Part shown: one piece after another, positions 6,424 to 8,854 of the stretch
Layout of the letters: every line of letters starts with the position of its first letter
Numbering within the stretch: position 1 is the stretch's first letter
Assembly: GCA_002339745.1 (NCBI GenBank)
Contig: DDKP01000033.1
Location: 1-8,854, forward strand
Length of the DNA stretch: 8,854 nt
Reading direction: 5' to 3'
Source: Firmicutes bacterium UBA2595
GTDB taxonomy: Bacteria; Bacillota; Thermincolia; Thermincolales; UBA2595
The notes under the pieces: model-generated
Database searches by the model: none
Told to the model about the DNA's origin: nothing
The model's input: only the letters and a program-made list of their open reading frames with translations
Program-made: the position numbers and the translations under genes

Positions 6424-7107
6424 GTGTCAAACACAACTACTGCCGGCCAAAGCCGCGGATTTCCGGCATCTTTCTCAAGTGAAGGGAAGAACGACAGCTT
6501 TACCCTTCTGCAGAGTATTATTCTCATCCTGCTAACCCTGGCTCTAAGCATCGGCGGCTGGTACCTGGTTGGGAAAAACTATTTCTGGACAGGTTTGGAC
6601 AGGGTCAGGATCAGCCAGCAACTGGAACACCTGCAGGAAAAGGTTCAGGCTGACCCCAAGAACCTGAACCTCCGGGTTGCCTTAGGATACACTCACTTTC
6701 TCAAAGGCAATAACAAGCAAGCCATAAAAGAACTGAATGAGGTTATCAAGGTTGACAAGAAATACTATGATGCTTACTACAACCTCGGGTTGGTTTACCT
6801 GGACGAAGACCAACTGGACGAGGCCCTCAAAATGTTCCAACAAGCGATCCAGATTTCGCCCAAGGATTACAAAGGCTACCTGCAAAAAGGTATCGTTCTG
6901 AGAGAAATGAAAAAGTATAAGGAGGCGGTGGAAGCCCTGCAAAAAGCCAACAGTCTTGCCCCGAAAAGCGCTGACATCATTTACCAGATCGGCTTGGTGG
7001 CGGAAAGGAAAGGGGATAAGGATGTAGCCATCCAGATATATAAAGAAGCGCTGAGTTACGACCCGTTGTATAAAGAAGCTAAAAAAGCGCTGGATCGGTT
7101 ACAGTGA
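6424..7107 (+). CDS. Membrane-anchored TPR protein
   Basis: This 227-residue protein has a polar N-terminus, one membrane helix (about 27-47, SIILILLTLALSIGGWYLVG) and four tetratricopeptide repeats at about 80-113, 114-147, 148-181 and 183-215. The clearest repeat is YYDAYYNLGLVYLDEDQLDE followed by ALKMFQQAIQISP. TPR arrays are protein-docking surfaces; no enzymatic motif is present. Topology is probably N-in with the TPR domain outside, the same side as the hemes. TPR proteins are known in cytochrome c assembly (CcmI/NrfG), so a chaperone or scaffold role for the neighbouring cytochromes is reasonable but inferred. The GTG start has GGGGG at 6411-6415, 8 nt upstream. An ATG at 6416 is in another frame. 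The gene lies between the 12-heme and NHL genes with gaps of 37 and 36 nt, so it is likely in the same operon. Confidence 0.9.
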   Translation: MSNTTTAGQSRGFPASFSSEGKNDSFTLLQSIILILLTLALSIGGWYLVGKNYFWTGLDRVRISQQLEHLQEKVQADPKNLNLRVALGYTHFLKGNNKQAIKELNEVIKVDKKYYDAYYNLGLVYLDEDQLDEALKMFQQAIQISPKDYKGYLQKGIVLREMKKYKEAVEALQKANSLAPKSADIIYQIGLVAERKGDKDVAIQIYKEALSYDPLYKEAKKALDRLQ

Positions 7108-7143
7108 AACGGGCAGCCAAAAATCAAGGAATGAGGCGATAAG

Positions 7144-8142
7144 ATGAGGGAAGCAATCCTAAGAAAAAGTATAAAGAAAAAGCATGTTTACAACATTATG
7201 TTACTGTCATTCCTGATTACCACCGCGGTTTACATATACCTTTTTTTCAACCAGACCGTAACCGTGGCCCTGCCGAAGGCGGTCAGGCCCGACGGACCAC
7301 CTGTTTACGACCGAATGGTATATGGGGGGTTCGGGCCTGACGCTTTGGTCAAGCCAATGGATGTGGCGGTAATCGGGCAGCAGATCTATGTCACCGATAC
7401 CATGAACAAGAGGGTCCAGGTCTTTGAGATGGATGGCAAGCCCCTGGCCAAGTTCGGGCAAGAAGGAAAAGGCCCCGGGCAGTTCAGGTTTCCTTACGGT
7501 ATAGCCGGTGACAGCCAGGGAAACATCTATGTGGCGGATTTGTATAACGGCTGTATTTCTATTTTTGACAAGCAGGGAAAGTTCATCAAATATTTTGCCG
7601 AGAATAAACCGGAAGAGAAAGTCATTGATTCGCCCGGCGGCCTGCGGATAATCGGGGACAAGGTGTATCTTTCAGAGATCAGGAGAAGCCAGGTAACGGT
7701 CTTCGACCTGGCCGGCAATAAGCTGATGGAACTAGGGAAGATAGGGACAAAACCCGGCGAGTTCAGGGCGCCCAATGCGGTGACTGCCGACAAGGAGGGC
7801 TATATCTATGTTGTGGATACCGCCAACTCACGGGTCCAGATATTTGACAAGACCGGCAAATTCCTGCGAATTGTCAACGGTTCTGAAGCGAACAAAGGGG
7901 CCTCACTATTTGTTAATCCCCGGGGGATAGGTATTGATTCAAGGGGCAGGATTTATGTGGTCAGTAACCTCACCAACTACGTAATCGTTTTTGACAGGGA
8001 TGGTAAGAAGTTATTCGAATTCGGCGGCAACGGGGCGGCCAACACCCAGTTTGCCCTGCCCAATGGCCTTTTTGTGGATGAAAACGACCGGGTTTTTATA
8101 ACCGACACTGTTAACCAGAGAGTAGCGGTTTATCAATCGTAA
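7144..8142 (+). CDS. Membrane-anchored NHL-repeat six-blade beta-propeller protein
   Basis: This 332-residue protein has a basic N-terminus (RKSIKKKH), one membrane helix (about 17-36) and six NHL-type repeats. They begin near residues 69, 116, 163, 209, 257 and 304. Each follows the scheme P-x-G-[IVL], G-x-[IV]-Y-V-x-D-x-x-N-x-R-[VI]-x-[VI]-F-D, G-K-x. Clear copies are IYVTDTMNKRVQVFEMDGK and IYVVDTANSRVQIFDKTGK. Six repeats predict a complete six-bladed propeller outside the membrane. NHL propellers mostly bind proteins or other ligands; no catalytic residues or heme motifs are visible. The single membrane anchor parallels the TPR neighbour, suggesting both work on the same extracytoplasmic complex. 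GAGG at 7133-7136 lies 7 nt before the ATG. A docking or maturation role for the flanking cytochromes is inferred from the operon only. A soluble lyase-type propeller function is an unsupported alternative. Confidence 0.92.
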   Translation: MREAILRKSIKKKHVYNIMLLSFLITTAVYIYLFFNQTVTVALPKAVRPDGPPVYDRMVYGGFGPDALVKPMDVAVIGQQIYVTDTMNKRVQVFEMDGKPLAKFGQEGKGPGQFRFPYGIAGDSQGNIYVADLYNGCISIFDKQGKFIKYFAENKPEEKVIDSPGGLRIIGDKVYLSEIRRSQVTVFDLAGNKLMELGKIGTKPGEFRAPNAVTADKEGYIYVVDTANSRVQIFDKTGKFLRIVNGSEANKGASLFVNPRGIGIDSRGRIYVVSNLTNYVIVFDRDGKKLFEFGGNGAANTQFALPNGLFVDENDRVFITDTVNQRVAVYQS

Positions 8143-8150
8143 CTATACTT

Positions 8151-8189
8151 GGAGGTACCTCCCTCCGGCAAAACTGGTGAACCGGGAGG
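8151..8189 (+). promoter_or_regulatory. Overlapping hairpins that could mask a ribosome binding site
   Basis: GGAGGTACCTCC (8151-8162) is a perfect 12-bp palindrome. A second CCTCC (8162-8166), extended by GG, can pair with CCGGGAGG (8182-8189) with one bulged G. The latter arm contains the GGAGG that would serve the short frame at 8194. CTGG/CCGG (8174-8177 with 8182-8185) is a further competing stem. There is no T-run, so a translational rather than transcriptional role fits better. Confidence 0.45.
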
Positions 8190-8193
8190 TGAT

Positions 8194-8259
8194 ATGTTTG
8201 CAGAATATAAGCGGGGGGGAGATAACCCAGAAAAATCATCAAAGGAGGAAAAACAGTGA
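8194..8259 (+). CDS. Possible 21-codon leader peptide overlapping the next cytochrome start
   Basis: A short frame starts at ATG 8194, 4 nt after GGAGG (8185-8189, in a GGGAGGTGAT context). It encodes a charged 21-residue peptide beginning MFAEYKRGGD and ending SSKEEKQ. Its TGA (8257-8259) overlaps the GTG start of the exported cytochrome, an arrangement typical of translational coupling. It matches no family I recognise and may be a chance frame. The ribosome binding site and exact stop/start overlap are the only support. Confidence 0.3.
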   Translation: MFAEYKRGGDNPEKSSKEEKQ

Positions 8260-8854
8260 AAAGATTGGCTGTATTAGTATTAGCTCTGGTATTTGTATTT
8301 GTCTCAGCCACCGGCGCCTTCGCCGGGACTACCTGGGAGGGTACGGATAGCCAGGGCAACAGTTACTCCGGTGTTCCCCAGCAGGGAGAATACCAGGGCA
8401 GCCTGCATTACCAGGACCCGCTGCCTGACGGCGATCTCGATGACAACGACATCGGAAACGCGAATATGACAGGACTTAATGCGGATATTGATGATGGAAG
8501 TTCCGTAAATGATATGATTAAATCACGGAACATGACTATGAATGACGGGACCGCCGGCCGGACCCAGAGGACCCACGGCGAGTACCAGAACAACTCAAAT
8601 TCCTGCGCCAGCTGCCACCAGACCCACACCGCAGCCGCCAAGGACCTGCTGTTCAAGGGCGGGGTATATAGCACCTGTGCAGCCTGCCATGACGGTACCC
8701 TAGGGTTCTACAACGTATTTGCCAACGGCGCTGATGCTTCCACCGCCGGTACCTTCGGCGGTACAGAGGCCGGTAATGCCTCCGTCCACCTGGCCACAGG
8801 CCTTGTTGATGGTATCTACGTGGGCATGGCCCCGGGCGGAAACCATATGGTTGG
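8256..8854 (+). CDS. Exported c-type cytochrome with doubled-CXXCH motif, 3' end beyond the window
   Basis: The open frame runs off the window after 199 complete codons. It starts at GTG 8256, 7 nt after AAAGGAGG (8241-8248). A Sec signal peptide (about 1-23, KRLAVLVLALVFVFVSATG then AFA) predicts export. Residues 24-105 lack hemes and are rich in Asp, Asn and Gly. Two heme sites follow: CASCH at 117-121 (with QTH after it) and CAACH at 141-145 (followed by DGT). This matches the paired-CXXCH pattern of THG, CxxCHxxH, LL and CxxCHDG. His178 and His197 are possible distal ligands; more hemes may follow. Codons are strongly C- or G-ending (ACC, GCC, GGC, AAC), more than in alr, which suggests high expression. 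Unlike the 12-heme protein it has a cleavable signal and no visible anchor, so it is a candidate extracellular or wall-associated carrier. It follows the NHL gene after 113 nt. Confidence 0.9.
   Translation, partial: MKRLAVLVLALVFVFVSATGAFAGTTWEGTDSQGNSYSGVPQQGEYQGSLHYQDPLPDGDLDDNDIGNANMTGLNADIDDGSSVNDMIKSRNMTMNDGTAGRTQRTHGEYQNNSNSCASCHQTHTAAAKDLLFKGGVYSTCAACHDGTLGFYNVFANGADASTAGTFGGTEAGNASVHLATGLVDGIYVGMAPGGNHMV

Noticed and set aside
8143..8255. Possible GEMM-type cyclic-dinucleotide riboswitch before the exported cytochrome, suggested by GGCAAAACTGGTGAACCGG
   Set aside because: The conserved 3' half (a GACGCAAAGC-like segment) is missing, and too little sequence remains before the ribosome binding site for the full aptamer.
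1..8854. CRISPR arrays, tRNA or rRNA genes, insertion sequences and attachment sites
   Set aside because: Reading both strands showed no regularly spaced repeats, cloverleaf-like segments, transposase frames or flanking inverted repeats.

Overview
The window looks like a Gram-positive Bacillota chromosome, probably an anaerobic clostridial or Peptococcaceae-type lineage. Signs of this are a secreted protein with three S-layer homology (SLH) repeats, an ANTAR regulator, strong AGGAGG-type ribosome binding sites, and multiheme c-type cytochromes anchored by a single N-terminal membrane helix. A metal- or electrode-respiring relative such as Thermincola is plausible, but that assignment is inference. 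All genes are on the + strand.

Left part (1-3800). A two-CBS-domain protein is followed 4 nt later by alanine racemase (alr). This pair forms the end of an operon that begins outside the window and closes at a strong intrinsic terminator (1623-1649). Next comes a 680-residue exported protein with YcdB/YcdC-like (PepSY-like) repeats and a C-terminal SLH wall anchor. A GC-rich hairpin follows it.

Middle (3865-5144). An ANTAR RNA-binding response regulator has its own promoter and a strong terminator. Its receiver domain lacks the phospho-acceptor aspartate and other switch residues. About 610 nt without a convincing gene follow. This stretch holds several hairpins, an extended -10 promoter (4902-4910), and a ~228-nt leader with two terminator-like hairpins, each followed by a T-run, ahead of the cytochrome operon.

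Right part (5145-8854). This is a probable electron-transfer operon. It contains a 12-heme cytochrome with an N-terminal NapC/NrfH-like quinol-oxidising module, a membrane-anchored TPR protein, a membrane-anchored six-blade NHL beta-propeller protein, and the start of an exported cytochrome with a doubled-CXXCH motif that runs off the window. The last gene was found by reading its frame directly: GTG at 8256 behind a near-perfect ribosome binding site. The simplest model is that electrons leave menaquinol through the 12-heme protein to the exported cytochrome. The TPR and NHL proteins would help assemble or dock the cytochromes at the cell surface. The ANTAR protein next to an attenuator-like leader suggests control by transcription antitermination, but no canonical ANTAR target was recognised.
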